Positions 1 to 11,168 of a stretch of 64,000 bases of DNA are shown here, piece after piece (within the stretch, counting starts at the first letter, position 1; each line of letters begins with the position of its first letter). Made by a program: the position numbers and the translations under genes. Origin of the DNA: Ichthyophis bannanicus (lineage: Eukaryota; Chordata; Amphibia; Gymnophiona; Ichthyophiidae); NCBI GenBank assembly GCA_033557465.1, contig CM066047.1, positions 4,526,001-4,590,000 of the forward strand. Direction: 5' to 3'. The notes beneath the pieces are model-generated. The model was not told the DNA's origin. It saw nothing but the letters and a program-made list of their open reading frames with translations, and did no database searches.

Positions 1-1704
1 CCAGCAGTATTGAATGGCGCCAACCCCGAGGGAAGAAGGCACGTTTTCTCTTCCGACACCCCATTCCAGAAGCAGCCGAAAGAACCGGACTAAAGCAGTG
101 AATACAGAGCGTCTCAACGGTAGCAACACTCTGCCGCCCAGTATATAGATAGATTTGAGCGCCATCAGCATAAAAATGATACTGAAAGCCATGGGAAGAG
201 ATGGGGGCACCAAGGGCAACAACGCCAAGACCACTTAGATACCAACAACATACTGGACCCGCAACATGGCTTCCGTCCATTCCACGGAGCAGAGACCCTC
301 AGGACATCACTAATGAACACCCTCAAAGGAACACAGACCAAGCACTCTGGATATGCTATGATCTTCCTGGACATATCTGCAGCCTTTGACACCATCTCCC
401 ACAACATCCTCCTACACAGACTCCAAGAAATTGGCATAAAAAAATGTCGTACTTCAATGGTTCCACTCCTACTTAACCAATAGACAACAACTGATCCCCA
501 CAAACATAGCGACCTCCCCCCCTTTCAGCAACACCAAGGAGTACCCCAAGGATCCACACTATCTGCCATGTTCTTCAACATCTACCTGCAACCACTCTGC
601 TCAATCATACGTGCCCACAACATCAACTACCACATCTATGCGGATGACATAATGCTCTATGGTCCAATCACAACCACTAACCCAATGAACAAACACGTAT
701 CAGACTGCTTCATAGAAGTCTCCAGCTGGTTACAAAAGAACAACCTATCCATCAACATAAAAAAACAGAAGCCCTCATAGTAACCAAAGACCCAGACTTC
801 ACACCACCTACACACCTCAACATAGAAGCCACACAAATACAAATTAAACCACACATAAAATACCTAGGAATCATCATAGACCAAGCGCTCACACTCAAGC
901 AACAGATCAAAACTACTACCGGAATAATATTCCACAAGGCAAAAACAGTACAATGCCTCAGACCTCTCATTGAACCGCAGGACTTCAGGACAGTCATGCA
1001 AGCCATGACACTCCCCCACCTGGACTACTGCAATATAATCTACCACGGACTACCTGCCACCAACACCAACCCACTACGAACTGCCTTAAATACCACAGCA
1101 AGAATTATCCAGAAAGCAAAAAAACAAGATCACATCACCCCAGTCCTGAGGGAGCTGCACATACTCCCTCTCGAAGCAAGAATCAAATACAAATCTGCCC
1201 TACTTATTCACAAAGCCCTCTACCAAACTCAGACTTCCCAGCTCCGCACTCTACTGCCCCAAACCACCCACAACAGAACAACCAGACAAACCACCAGCAA
1301 CTCCCTCACCATCCCCCATAAATGGACCAAATACAATCAACGGACCTGCAACAGAGCCTTCAAACTGTACGCATCATCCCTCTGGAACTCTCTACCAAGT
1401 CATATCAGAAGCAACAGAGATCCCTTGACATTCAGGAAACAACTAAAAACCGTCCTATTCCAGGAATACCTTGGACCAGAAACAAAACATCCATCACTGA
1501 CTACCCTAATCATACCCTCAGATCTATTTTTTAAGAGACTGATGTCCATTGTCTATGTCCTTAATATCTGTTCAGAGCATTAATGTTGGCCCCCCGGTGA
1601 TAGCCCCAACCCTAGAATAGATTAGTCCCCCACCCTTTAATGTTAAACCGCTTTGACCCGGTGAAAAGCGGGATATAAATACAGTTAAATAAATAAACAA
1701 ACAA
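1..1704 (+). mobile_element. L2-clade LINE, 3' part (cut by window start)
   Basis: The 3' portion of a non-LTR retrotransposon. Its reverse transcriptase remains are read in several frames from about 393 to 1583. The 3' end (about 1638-1704) has the L2-type layout: a short hairpin (accgctttgacccggtgaa...gcgggatataaat region) followed by a taaa/caaa repeat tail. The tail abuts the antisense LINE at 1705, which suggests this element inserted into that one. The 5' part lies outside the window. Confidence 0.85.
393..1583 (+). pseudogene. L2-clade reverse transcriptase, frameshifted
   Basis: The C-terminal half of an L2-type ORF2 that would copy the LINE RNA at the target site. Visible pieces are the finger/palm motif ISAAFDTI near 390, the catalytic YADD box near 640 (IYADDIMLYG), the thumb (PHIKYLGIIIDQALTL near 855-890) and the family C-terminal domain in an open frame at 996-1583 (LDYCNIIYHGL; SSLWNSLPSHIRSN). 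The reading frame shifts at least near 440, 510 and 765, so no functional protein is possible. The C-terminus resembles that of the intact element at 34953-38123, which fits membership of the same clade. Confidence 0.8.
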
Positions 1705-2233
1705 GGAACTGGATATAGAGAGAGAAATGGAGAGGGCCCAGAACAGATCATTGAGGTACACCAACTGAGAGGGGGATGGCAGTAGAGGAGGAACCTCCAG
1801 AACAAACACTGAAAGAGCAACTGGAGAGATAAGAAGAGAACCAAGACAGTACAGGGCCTCTAAACCAAGAGAGAATAAAGTGTCAAGAAGAAGGAGGTGG
1901 TGGTTAACTGTATCAAAGGCAGCAGAAAGACAGAGAATAATGAGAAATGAGTATAGGCCTTTAGCGAGGAAAACATCACTGGAGACTTTGGCAACAGCAG
2001 TTTCAGTAGAATGAAATGGACAAAAACCAGATTGAAGTGGATCAAGGAGGGCTTGAGAGAAGAGAACTTCGAGACAGCAGCAGAGAACTGCACGTTCAAG
2101 AAGTTTGAAATGAAAGGGAGCAGGAAGATGGGTCGATAATTAGAAGGACAAGTAGGGCCAAGTGAGGGTTTTTTGAGGAGAGGAGTGATTACAGCATGCT
2201 TGAAGGCTGCAGTGGAAAGTGAAAGGTTGAGAA
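1705..2233 (-). mobile_element. Decayed L2-like LINE, 3' piece (host of DIRS-1)
   Basis: Reverse-strand translation gives degraded RT motifs in the order expected for an L2-type LINE: a region like SGF-PFHSTETAVAKVSSD (about 2060-1970), then LSL-S-PL-QLTT, then GVPQ-SVLGP (about 1765-1735). The upstream half of the same element continues at 8287, on the other side of DIRS-1. The 3' end is missing because the plus-strand L2 abuts at 1704/1705. The element is clearly dead. Confidence 0.7.
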
Positions 2234-2403
2234 GTTTAAATTAGACTTACCTGCTAATTGTAGTTCCTGAAGGAACTCCAGTCTAGTCCCGGAAACTCTA
2301 GGGTTGTCATCCTCTTCCAGCAGCTTGGAGACGACTGATAGATGTCATTCTTTGATGACACTGGTATAAGGACACAGGCACCGGCTCCTCCTACTCCAGT
2401 AAC
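2234..2403. repeat. DIRS-1 left inverted terminal repeat
   Basis: The segment 2276-2403 is an inverted match of 8158-8282, differing by about two substitutions and a 3-nt indel. The outermost ~40 nt (2234-2275) are not in the right ITR but recur inverted at 2735-2790. It contains acttacctg at 2245-2253, the reverse complement of a strong 5' splice site. Confidence 0.9.
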
Positions 2404-2734
2404 CTATTGACAAAGCAGACTCACCAGAGCAACAATTAAGTTAGAACACTTACCGAACTCCCAGTGCCCACTAAATGCAGAAGTACCAAACAGTAATATA
2501 ACCTTAACATCGTATTATTAACAGAATATGACCCCCAACGATATCTAGCTTGACAGTGAAGGGTTTGTCTTCCGTCCCAGGAAGAGTATCATTGCCCGGA
2601 GCATATAAAAAACCCCTTAAGGCATCGAAAAACCCACCCCGAGCCCAAAGCACCCGAATGTTCCCTGCACTCTCACCGGGAAGGCTGTGCTTCAGGCTCC
2701 AACTCCTTACAAAAATTTGGGACAGGATCCGGGA

Positions 2735-2830
2735 CTAGACTGGAGTTCTTTCAGGAACTACAATTAGCAGGTAAGTCTAATTTAAACTTCCTTATCATCC
2801 CTCCAGTCTAGTCCCGGAAACTCTAGGGAT
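2735..2830. repeat. DIRS-1 internal complementary region (circle-junction copy)
   Basis: Read on the minus strand, this segment gives the element's right end (ctggagggatgataagg) joined through GAA to its left end (gtttaaattagacttacc). This is the internal complementary region known from DIRS elements. It is thought to template completion of the ends during replication through a circular intermediate. Confidence 0.88.
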
Positions 2831-2853
2831 GTAACAGAGCAGTAAAAGAGAAG

Positions 2854-3930
2854 TCAACGGGCGGGACCTGTAAGACCAGCCTGAAGCATCGCTGTCCCAA
2901 AACAGGTATCCCTACCCGCCTGAACATCTAGACGATAATGCTTCACAAAGGAATTCAAAGACGACCATGTTGCCGCCTTACAAATCTCTGCTGTCGGCAC
3001 TAGACCGCACTCCGCCCAGGCGGCCGCTTGCGCTCTAGTAGAATGTGCCCTTAAACCCTCTGGCACCGGCTTGCCTTTCAAAAGGTATGCTGACTCTATC
3101 GCTCCCTTTATCCATCGAGCAATCGACGCTTTGGATGCCGCTTCCCCCTTGCGAGGGCCCCCGAACACCACAAATCTATCCGACCTCCTAAACGCCGCAG
3201 TCCTCCTGAGATAACGTTTCAAGGCCCGTTGGACATCCAAAGGATGCAACTGTGGATCAGAAAAGCCCTCCGAGGACTTATGAAACACTGGTAGAGACAC
3301 TACCCAATTCACATGAAAAGGAGATAGGACCTTCGGCAAAAAAGATGGCAATGGTCTTAACACTACCTTGGACTCATGAAAGGTCAAAAATGGCTCTCTA
3401 CAGGATAATGCCTATAGTTCCGAAATTCGCCTCGACGACGCAATGGCCACTAACACCACCACCTTTAGCGTAAGATCCTTCAGCGTTGCTTTAGCCAAAG
3501 GCTCAAACGGCTGCGAACTCAACGCTGTCAATACCAACTGCAGATCCCATGTTGGAACTAATTGCCTGCACGGTGGTCTCAAAACCCCCACCACTTTCAG
3601 AAATCTCTTAACATTGGGATGGGTGCAGATCGCTTGTCCCCTGATCTTCCCCCTATAACAGGAAAGCACCGCCAATTGTACCTTCAAGGATGCCGCCGCT
3701 AATCCTTTTTGGAACCCATCTTGCAAGAACGCTAAAACCTGTGGAATAGAAGCCCGCAAAGCCTGACACTCCCGGTCCATACACCAAGACTCAAAAATGT
3801 GCCACACGCGAACATAGGCTAAGGAAGTAGAAGACCTGCGCGCCTTCAACAACGTTGCAATCACCTCTGACGAATAGCCTTTAGCTCTCAACCTCGCCCT
3901 TTCAAGAGCCATGCCATAAGCGAGAACCGA
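2854..3930 (-). pseudogene. DIRS-1 tyrosine recombinase, one premature stop
   Basis: A tyrosine recombinase that would integrate the circular DNA copy of the element. The N-terminal SAM-like domain lies at about 3926-3640 (LAYVRVWHIFESW). The first catalytic arginine is in SSRRISEL near 3420. The HxxR box is LRAHSTRAQ near 3050, and the catalytic tyrosine is in KHYRLD near 2935. The frame starts inside the end of the RT-RNase H gene, an overlap usual in DIRS. It is broken by a single TAG at 3412-3414 just after SSRRISEL, where DIRS-3 has CAG for Gln; this is a C-to-T change. After that stop the same frame stays open to 2854. Apart from the stop, the catalytic residues look complete. Confidence 0.88.
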
Positions 3931-5702
3931 GCTACCTGAGGCATCCACAACGGACCCTGTTGCAAGAGATCTGGTCTGGCCGGTAGGCGCCATGGCTTCT
4001 CCACCAGCAGCCACCTGAGATCCGCGTACCACGGCCTTCTTGGCCAATCCGGCGCTATCAGAATAACGAAACCTCGGTGCACTTCGACACGCCGTATTAC
4101 CCGGCCTATTAACACCCACGGCGGAAAGACGTACAGAAGCTGATCTGTTGGCCACTGTTGAACTAGAGCATCCAGGCCTTCGGACATCCTCTCTCTGCAC
4201 CTGCTGAAAAAGCGTTCCACTTTCGCTGAACTGAAGGTTGCCATGAGATCCATAACGGGCGTCCCCCAGCGCCAAACAATCGCATCGAACACGTCCGGGT
4301 GAAGCATCCACTCTCCCGGATCCACTCTCACCCAGCTCAGAAAATCGGCCGCTACATTGTCTACTCCTACGACATGAGCCGCTGACAGAGCCTGAAGGTT
4401 TTGCTCGACCCATTGGAACAACTGATCCGCCTCGGCCTCTAAGGGAGCACTGCTGGTGCCGCCTTGCCTGTTGATGTAGGCTACGGCGGTCGCATTGTCC
4501 GAAAACACCCTGATTGCTGCTCCCTTCAGATACTGCTGAAACTCCTGCAACGCCAACACCACCGCACGAAGTTCCAACCTGTTGATTGACCAAGATCTTT
4601 CCTGAGCCGTCCAGAGCCCCTGTGCAAACCTGCCCTGACAATGTGCCCCCCAACCTAGGAGACTTGCATCTGTGGTCAACGGAATCCAGGCCGGCATGTC
4701 CAAGGGCATGCCTGTCTCCAGAGACCCCGGAAGCAACCACCACTGCAACGCTTCCCGAACCGAGTCTGGACAGAGAAGTCTTTTGGAAAGTGGATCGTTT
4801 TGATGAGACCATCTTCTGAATAACGCTCTCTGTAATGGCCGCATGTGCGCTCTCGCCCAGGGCACCAAGTCGATCGTTGCCGCCATCATCCCTAGAACCT
4901 GTAAATAATGCCACGCTGTTGGCCTCGGTCGTTGGAGAAAGCGTCGAATCAAGCTTTGTAAGGCCAGCACTCGATGCGGAGGTAGAAAAACCTTGCCTGC
5001 CCCGGTATCGAAACGTGCCCCGAGATACTCGATCTCCTGAGAAGGAACCAGACTGCTCTTGGCCACATTTACTATCCAACAGAGTTCCTGCAGGCAATTG
5101 ACCACCTTGGCCGTAGCCTCCTCGCTTTCCATCCTGGACTTTGCTCGAATTAACCAGTCGTCCAGATAGGGATGCACTAGAACACCGTTCTTCCGCAGCT
5201 CCGCCGCTACGACTACCATGACCTTGGTAAAGGTCCTTGGCACCATCGCTAGCCCGAAGGGCAGCGCTCGAAACTGAAAATGTCCCATTGGAACCACAAA
5301 CCTGAGGAACTTCTGATGTTCTTGGTGAATCGGAATGTGGAGATATGCCTCGGATAAATCCAGGGAAGTCAAATACTCCCCCCTTCTGACTGCCATGATG
5401 ACCGATCTTAGTGTCTCCATATGAAAATGAGAAACCCGGAGACACTCGTTTACCTTTTTGAGGTCCAAAATTGGCCGATAAGTCCCTTCTTTCTTTGGAA
5501 CCACAAAATAAATGGAGTATCGACCTGAGCAGCATTGATCCGGAGGCATCGGCACTACCGCCTTGAGATCCAGCAACCTCTGTAAAGTCTGTTTGAATGC
5601 CGCGCGCTTGTGCAGCGCCTTGCAAGGGGACTGAACGAAGGCATTGGGCACCGGTCGTTGAAACTCTAAAGCATATCCTTCTCGAATCACCTCCAGCACC
5701 AC
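3888..5702 (-). CDS. DIRS-1 reverse transcriptase - RNase H
   Basis: An open frame of 604 codons encoding the enzyme that copies the element's RNA into DNA and degrades the RNA strand. RT motifs in order: VVPKKEGTYRPILDL near residue 70-85, SLDLSEAYLHIPIH near 115, LPFGLA near 147 and the catalytic box YLDDWLI near 180. RNase H follows with TDAS near 345, LELRA near 375, SDNATA near 400 and VDNVAADFLSW near 440, giving the expected acidic residues. The RT type (YLDDWL, polymerase directly followed by RNase H, no aspartic protease) is characteristic of DIRS elements. The frame lies between gag and the YR gene and overlaps the YR start. The 737-codon frame over 3412-5625 is mostly a shadow of this gene; only its last part (below about 3930) is the real YR. 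Whether 5702 is the true start is unknown, since DIRS RTs may be expressed by frameshift or reinitiation. Confidence 0.9.
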   Translation of the reverse strand: MVLEVIREGYALEFQRPVPNAFVQSPCKALHKRAAFKQTLQRLLDLKAVVPMPPDQCCSGRYSIYFVVPKKEGTYRPILDLKKVNECLRVSHFHMETLRSVIMAVRRGEYLTSLDLSEAYLHIPIHQEHQKFLRFVVPMGHFQFRALPFGLAMVPRTFTKVMVVVAAELRKNGVLVHPYLDDWLIRAKSRMESEEATAKVVNCLQELCWIVNVAKSSLVPSQEIEYLGARFDTGAGKVFLPPHRVLALQSLIRRFLQRPRPTAWHYLQVLGMMAATIDLVPWARAHMRPLQRALFRRWSHQNDPLSKRLLCPDSVREALQWWLLPGSLETGMPLDMPAWIPLTTDASLLGWGAHCQGRFAQGLWTAQERSWSINRLELRAVVLALQEFQQYLKGAAIRVFSDNATAVAYINRQGGTSSAPLEAEADQLFQWVEQNLQALSAAHVVGVDNVAADFLSWVRVDPGEWMLHPDVFDAIVWRWGTPVMDLMATFSSAKVERFFSRCRERMSEGLDALVQQWPTDQLLYVFPPWVLIGRVIRRVEVHRGFVILIAPDWPRRPWYADLRWLLVEKPWRLPARPDLLQQGPLWMPQVARFSLMAWLLKGRG

Positions 5703-5786
5703 TGATCTGACGTAATGCGGACCCAGGCAGTGTAAAAATCCCGCAGGCGACCGCCCACTGCTACGGCCACCTGGGTCCCCCCGACT

Positions 5787-7293
5787 TCATTGTGGCTTTT
5801 TGTCACCCGAAGAGGCAGCAGTAAAACCTCTGCTAGCCCCTTGGAATCCCCAAAAGCTCTGGTTTCGAAAGGGAAAACGCCCTCTCTGGCTCTGTGGGAA
5901 CAGAGGGGAGCGAAAACGTCGAAAATCCCGCAGAGGAAATATCGACATCGGCGAAAATTTCCCCTGTTTCTGTTTGTCCTCCGGCAGCCGTCCGCCTTTG
6001 GACTCCCCCAGATCTTTAACTATCTTTTCCAAATCTTCTCCAAACAGTAGCCGTCCCTTAAAGGGAAGCTTACTTAACCGGGCTTTGGAAGAAGCATCAG
6101 CTGCCCAATTTCATAGCCAGAGATACCGCCTTGTGGCCACTGCCGAAGCCATACTGTTCGATAGGCCCCTAATGAGATCATAATGTATATCCGCGAGATA
6201 CGCCGCTCCGGACTCGATACGTGCCTCCTCACCGACGGTGTCCTCGGCCTGCTCAACCTGGAGCCGCTGAGCCCATCGGAGACAGGCCCTGGCCACCCAA
6301 GCCCCACAGATGGAAGCTTGAATGGAAAGAACATTAACCTCAAAAACCTGTCTCAATAACACCTCCAGCTTTCTGTCCTGAGTATCCTTAAGAGCCGCTC
6401 CGCCTTCGACAGGGATGGTTGTCTTCTTGGTCACCGCTGAAACCGCGGCATCCACTTTTGGAGATTTGAAGAGCTCCTTATCCAGCTCTACCAATGGATA
6501 GAGACGAGACAATACCCGAGAGCCTCTGAGAGCGGCCTCAGGCATATCCCACTTACTTTGTATCATTTCTTTGATGACTATGTATGGGAAAGGCTTTTTG
6601 CGTCTTTCGAAAAGCCTGCAAGAGTGGATCCTCCAGAGTAGGATCCTCCAGAGTAGCCTCCTCAACCGGCTCCGACACCGGCACATTTAGCGCCTTCAAT
6701 GTCTCTGAAATCAGTGCGGGTAACTCTTCCCGTCTGAAAATACGCACCACTCTAGCCTGATCCTCCTGTTCAATAATCTCTCCTTCTTCCAGCTCCTTGT
6801 CCATCTCATGATTATGTTCCTCCGCTTCCGTACGCAAATCCTCCGAAAACTCGGACTGACAGAGCTTATCCAAATCCCCTCGAGCTCTCTTCGGCCCGAC
6901 GGCCGAAGGTGTCACTGAGAGCGGAGAGCCAGGCCGTTTGTGCCCTACTTCTGCCGGAATAGGTACAAAGGCCGAGGTGGAAAGTTCTTTAGGAGCCCTG
7001 ACAAACGCTCTTTGAACAAGAGCCACAAAGTCTGGGGAAAAAATTGAAGTCAAATCACTAGCGAAGGGAGCCTGGAGACGAGGCACATCCGGAGCCGTGG
7101 AAGGGCCGGGCACAGGCTTCACGGGATCAAGCAGAGGAGACAGCGGCCTTTGCCCCACTACATCCTGGCCCTCCGTGGACTCTAAATGCTGCTGTTCTAC
7201 CGCAGAAGCCTGGCTGCAGCTTTTACAGATGCCTGCTTCTGACACTGTAGACCTTTTCACCCCACAGATCAAACGTAAGGTCTTCGCTGGCAT
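5787..7293 (-). pseudogene. DIRS-1 Gag-like protein, frameshifted
   Basis: The structural protein of the element, in three overlapping pieces: 7293-6553, 6686-6111 and 6032-5787. The N-terminal piece has a CxxC pair (GICKSC) and an acidic stretch (ELEEGEIIEQEDQ). The middle piece holds the family's most recognisable block (PFPYIVIKEMIQSKWDMPEA; VDAAVSAVTKKTTIPV; GAALKDTQDRKLE). The C-terminal piece is rich in Arg, Phe and Pro (RDFRRFRSPLFPQ), probably for nucleic-acid binding. Frameshifts near 6590 and near 6110 break it. A 15-bp direct duplication (ggatcctccagagta, about 6626-6660) adds an in-frame LEDP repeat just before the first frameshift. Confidence 0.82.
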
Positions 7294-8157
7294 CCTAACA
7301 CGCTAAATTTCCAATGTCATAAAAAATCTCTAAAAACCTGCACAAAATCCTGTTCTCCACTCACAGAAAAAAATTAGCAGGGATACTCAGCTGAACAAGC
7401 CCTGCCGACAGAGGGCTGGTTTTTTTTTTTTTACACAGCAACTTGAAGCAGGAGGTCACCCGATCTGGATTGTGAAAGAAATAGTGAAAAACGAAGCTTC
7501 CTGCTCTTAAAACCTCAACTTGTTTCCCCAAATGCGCTACTGGCTTTTCCCGCTCAAAATGGAACGCGGCGGGAAAAAGCTGCTGACACGGGCCTCGTAA
7601 CAAAACTTTACCCCCGCATCCGAGAGAGAGGAGAAAGTAAATAATCCATCGCTTACCTTAGGGATAAAAATTGGAAAGCAGCCCCCAACTCTCCCGAAGC
7701 TGCCCCAACTCACCGTGGCAGAACTCAGTCTCAAGCCACTGCCCATGTACAGCGTTCAGCAGAGTCCAACAGAGATCTGCGGTTCGGCTGTCTCTGTCTG
7801 CCGATTCCCCAAAGCGCCTGCAGGCAAAAACTTCTGCATTGCGCTGGAGAAGGCAGGTACAATCAATCTGAAGCCCCCCGGACTTACTCCGGCTCTGAAA
7901 CCTTCCTGCCCCTGTCACACCGGTAAGAGGGAGGAAGAATGGAAGAGAGGCCCCTCAGCCGTCAAAACTTAAAGTGGTACACCACCAGACCTATGCTCAA
8001 CTAAATAAAAATTTGAATAAAAGGAAATTAAGCCCAATTTGAGATTTAAAACAACCCCATTGAACCCAATTAACTAATCCTAAAGTCCTTAATTGTTCCT
8101 CCAGGGAGCCAGAAACTCTGGCTCACATCCTCCAGCTGCTTGGAGACTGATATAACT
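7294..8157 (-). other. DIRS-1 5' leader, no gene seen
   Basis: Between the gag start and the right ITR lies about 860 bp without a convincing frame. It includes an 11-12 bp T run near 7421 and purine-rich segments. It is presumably the untranslated leader of the element transcript. Confidence 0.5.
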
Positions 8158-8286
8158 GGAGTAGGAGGAGCCGGTGCCTGTGTCCTTATACCAGTGTCAT
8201 CAAAGAATGACATCTATCAGTCTCCAAGCTGCTGGGAGAGGATGACAACCCTAGAGTTTCCAGGACTAGACTGGAGGGATGATAAG
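8158..8286. repeat. DIRS-1 right inverted terminal repeat
   Basis: An inverted match of 2276-2403. The element ends at gataagg (8281-8287 with the shared G), followed by the antisense LINE. Confidence 0.9.
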
Positions 8287-10330
8287 GAATATGTGAGATG
8301 AAAGGGATGAAGGAGGAGAGATGGAGCTGAGGAGATGGGTGGGGATAGGATCAGAAGAACAGGTAGTAAGTTTAAAGGATGAAAAAAGAGTGGTTTCCTC
8401 AACAGAGATTTTAGAAAAGGATGAAAGGGTGATAGAGGTTGAGGGGAAAAGTTGGTAATGGAGAAGGTGAAGAGGGGGTGTAGAAGATTTAGTGGGGAAT
8501 TGAAGAGTAATCTTATGCACTTTGTCATGGAAATAATCTGCTAGGATTTGGGCACAGAGGAGGAAGGATTGGAGGTGGAGGTGCCTTAAGAGAATTAAGA
8601 GTAGAAAAGAGATGGTGAGAGGTTAGAGGCAAGACGGTTAGTCAGATGGGAGAAAATAGTTTTGCTTGCCAAGTGCAACGGCAGACTGGAAAGAAGAAAG
8701 CATGAATTTGAAGTGAAGTCAGAGAGAGCATGGGATTTGAGCCAAGTGTGCTCAGTTGAGTGGGCTTAGGAATGTAGGTAGCGGGCAGTTGAAGACAACT
8801 AGGGCTGAGGTGAGGTGCGCCTCACAGGATGTGGAATGGGCAGAGCAAGGGTATCCAGAGTAGAGGAGAGCGCAGTATTATAGGAAGCTGTGGCTTCATC
8901 AACAGAGGACAAAGTTGAAGAGAGAAAAGCTTAGACAGTAGTGGATAGAGTCAGTGGATCGATAGCATGAAGATTCCTAAAACGTTAGGAGGAGACTGGG
9001 CAAGATTGAAGGAGGGGGGGGGGGGGGAAGTAATGAAGAGTGAAACTTAATAGGTGAAGGTCAGATAAGAGAAGAGCAGACGTATGGAAATTAGAAGGTA
9101 AACAATTAGTAGAAAACAAGGTCAAGGTGGTGACCAAGCTGATGAGTGGGGGCAGACGAGCAAAGATGGAGGTTGAAAGAGGAGGTAAGGGAAAGGAGCC
9201 TAGACGCATAGTGGGGTTCAGAAGGGTTATCATCATGAAAATTGAAGTCACCAAGAATAAGGGAGGGGGGAAGAAGAATCCAGAAATAAGGAGAGCCAAG
9301 AGTCAAAATCAGTGAGGAAGGTAGAAGAGTACTTGTCAGGTAATCTATAGATGACAGTCATCCGGAGAGGTAGGGGATTAAAACGGCAAATGGAATTGAC
9401 TTCAAAGGAGGGAAAGGAATGAGATTGAGGGGAGGTGTTGAAATTGGTATGGAGGAGAAAGTAGAAACCGAACACTACTGCTGAGGCCATTGGGACGAGG
9501 AGAGTGGGAGAATTCATAGCCGCTGTGGCAGAGGGCAGCAACTGAAGCAGTGTCATCAGGGAGGAGCCAGCTTTCAGTGAGAGAGAGAGAGAGATCATGG
9601 GTAAATGGACATTTATTAGAAATGGAATGAGCATTCCATAAAGCACATGTGAAGGGGAGAGAGGAGGGGAAAGGAGAGAGTTGCGGATGAGATTAAGGTG
9701 GTGGAGAGAGGAGCTAATATGGGAGTGACAGAAGTGAAGGGGGTCCAGGATTGGGATTTATGTCACCAGAGGACAGAAGGAGAAAAGTGCGAGGGAGAGA
9801 AGAGACAGCACGTCAGAAACGGGGATGAGGTTGTTTTAGAGAGGAAGGAGAGGGATGAATGAGAGGAAGGAGAAGGTGAAGCTCAAGAGTTGAGGAAAGG
9901 GTGGAGGATAAGATGGGAAAGGAAATAGGGAGGGAGAAGTGGGGTATTAGGTTGGTGGAATGAGGGAAGGTGGTTAGAGAGGATCAGAAAAAGCAGCAAA
10001 GAACAATGTAGAGCCATAAGAAATGGCAGAGAGAGCAGGTAAAGTTAGAAGAAGGAGAGGGATAATAGCTAGTAAGGAAATATAAGTAAAATAAAAAGAA
10101 ATAAAGTAGAATAAATAAAATAGAAGATACAGATTAGTAAAAGTCTTAAAAGACACTGAGATATCAGATAGGGAAACTTATTAGCAGAGGAAATAATCAA
10201 ATAACTGAGTGAAAAGAGTAGGCAGGCAAGACTTATCTCAAGCACACTATAAGTCTAAAGTGTAAAACATAAAATATTAGAGACAGAATAAGGGTCCCCA
10301 GTCCAGAATGACTGAGATGCAATAAAGGAA
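8287..10330 (-). mobile_element. Decayed L2-like LINE, 5' piece with endonuclease relic
   Basis: This continues the LINE interrupted by DIRS-1. On the minus strand, fragments read as an apurinic-type endonuclease: MTVIYRLP near 9360, LGDFNFHDDNPSEPHYASRL near 9255-9195, and HHLDLVFY near 9120. A linker to the RT domain follows (TTCSSDPIPTHLLSS near 8370-8325). Many stops and frameshifts are present. The plus strand is strongly purine-rich throughout, including a run of 14 G at 9014-9027. The 5' limit near 10330 is approximate. Confidence 0.65.
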
Positions 10331-10802
10331 CCAACAGGTTGACTTTATATAGCAGGTAATGTGAGAAATTAAAGTAATTGCATCTTATAGTAGTTATGCA
10401 GAGCTGTTGTGGAGTTTGATATTACTCGATCAACTAATGAAGTATCCAGCCTTGTTCATATATGTAAGGCACAGATGGATAGAGGTTGTGGCTACCAGTA
10501 CTCAGAGGCCACACACCTAAGGGCCCTTTGGCGTGGACCCATCAAGCACGGGTGTGCCTGTGCACCCTTTAAATTTAAACAATTCGTCAGGATGACTGGT
10601 TGGAGGAGCAAAGGAGCGGGGGGGGGGGGGGGGGGGGCGGAAGGGAGCTCTAACCAAGCAACAGCTTTGGCTCCTGTTAAGTCTTTACATTTAAAACAGT
10701 TCGTCAGGCTGCCTGGGTGCAGGAGCAGAGAAAATACTTTAAAGAGATTCTTCAACTATCAAATTTTGATAATATTGTCTTTATCTGCCTTGCGCTAAGT
10801 AG
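10331..10802. repeat. Two-unit tandem repeat and poly-G tract
   Basis: Two diverged copies of a ~115-bp unit are visible, starting near 10568 and 10683; both contain a ttaaa-c-rttcgtcagg core and a ggagca segment. A run of 20 G sits between them (10618-10637). They precede an ORF1 relic in the same orientation, so they may be the tandem 5' region of that LINE. The rest of the interval shows nothing recognisable. Confidence 0.5.
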
Positions 10803-11168
10803 ATGTCCGAGGCCCTCTCCGCCAACCTTACTGCATTTCCTCAAGATTCTTCTGATACCATTACCCAACGTTCTACACTTGTTTTTGTTTTGAGGACTTA
10901 TTTCAAGAAAAAGGAGTTGAACTTCTGTGACCAGCATATTTCTGTCTTCCCTGATGTGGCACGAGCTACTCAGATGCTAAGAAAGGAATTTTTGGCCTTC
11001 AAAGCTTGGGTGCTGACTTTAGGAGATCCTTTTTTTTTTTTTTTAAATGTCCAAGTCAATATTTGGTTGCTTATCAGGGGAAATTTTTTTTCTCTTTACC
11101 TGATCTTGAGAAATTTCTTCAAAGTAGAAAATGACGAGTCTCTCTTTTTTGTATCTCTCTACTCTTAA
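10803..11168 (+). pseudogene. L1/Tx1-type LINE ORF1 C-terminal relic
   Basis: The translation contains HISVFPDVARATQMLRKEF followed, after frame changes at T runs (about 11029-11044 and 11086), by pieces such as SLPDLEKFLQ. The order matches the C-terminal domain of the intact ORF1 at 40777-41625 (SFFPDLAK, RKKLLAF, DPDLLSTFLD), the nucleic-acid-binding domain of L1-type ORF1 proteins. No RT portion follows, so this is a fragment. The 118 bp after it (11169-11286) show nothing recognisable. Confidence 0.55.

Larger units (their letters stand above)
2234..8286 (-). mobile_element. DIRS-1: DIRS-type YR retrotransposon, family 1
   Basis: A nearly complete DIRS element on the minus strand. It carries gag (7293-5787), RT-RNase H (5702-3888) and a tyrosine recombinase (about 3930-2854). 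It has inverted terminal repeats (2276-2403 against 8158-8282) and an internal region (2735-2830) complementary to both ends joined together. A GAA trinucleotide flanks both ends (2231-2233 and 8287-8289). There is no long target duplication, as expected for YR integration. The LINE reading frame resumes across the insertion. Gag and YR are broken while the RT ORF is open. Confidence 0.9.

Noticed and set aside
3930..5625. Upper part of a 737-codon minus-strand frame
   Set aside because: It overlaps the RT-RNase H gene in another frame and has no domain; only its part below ~3930 is the recombinase.
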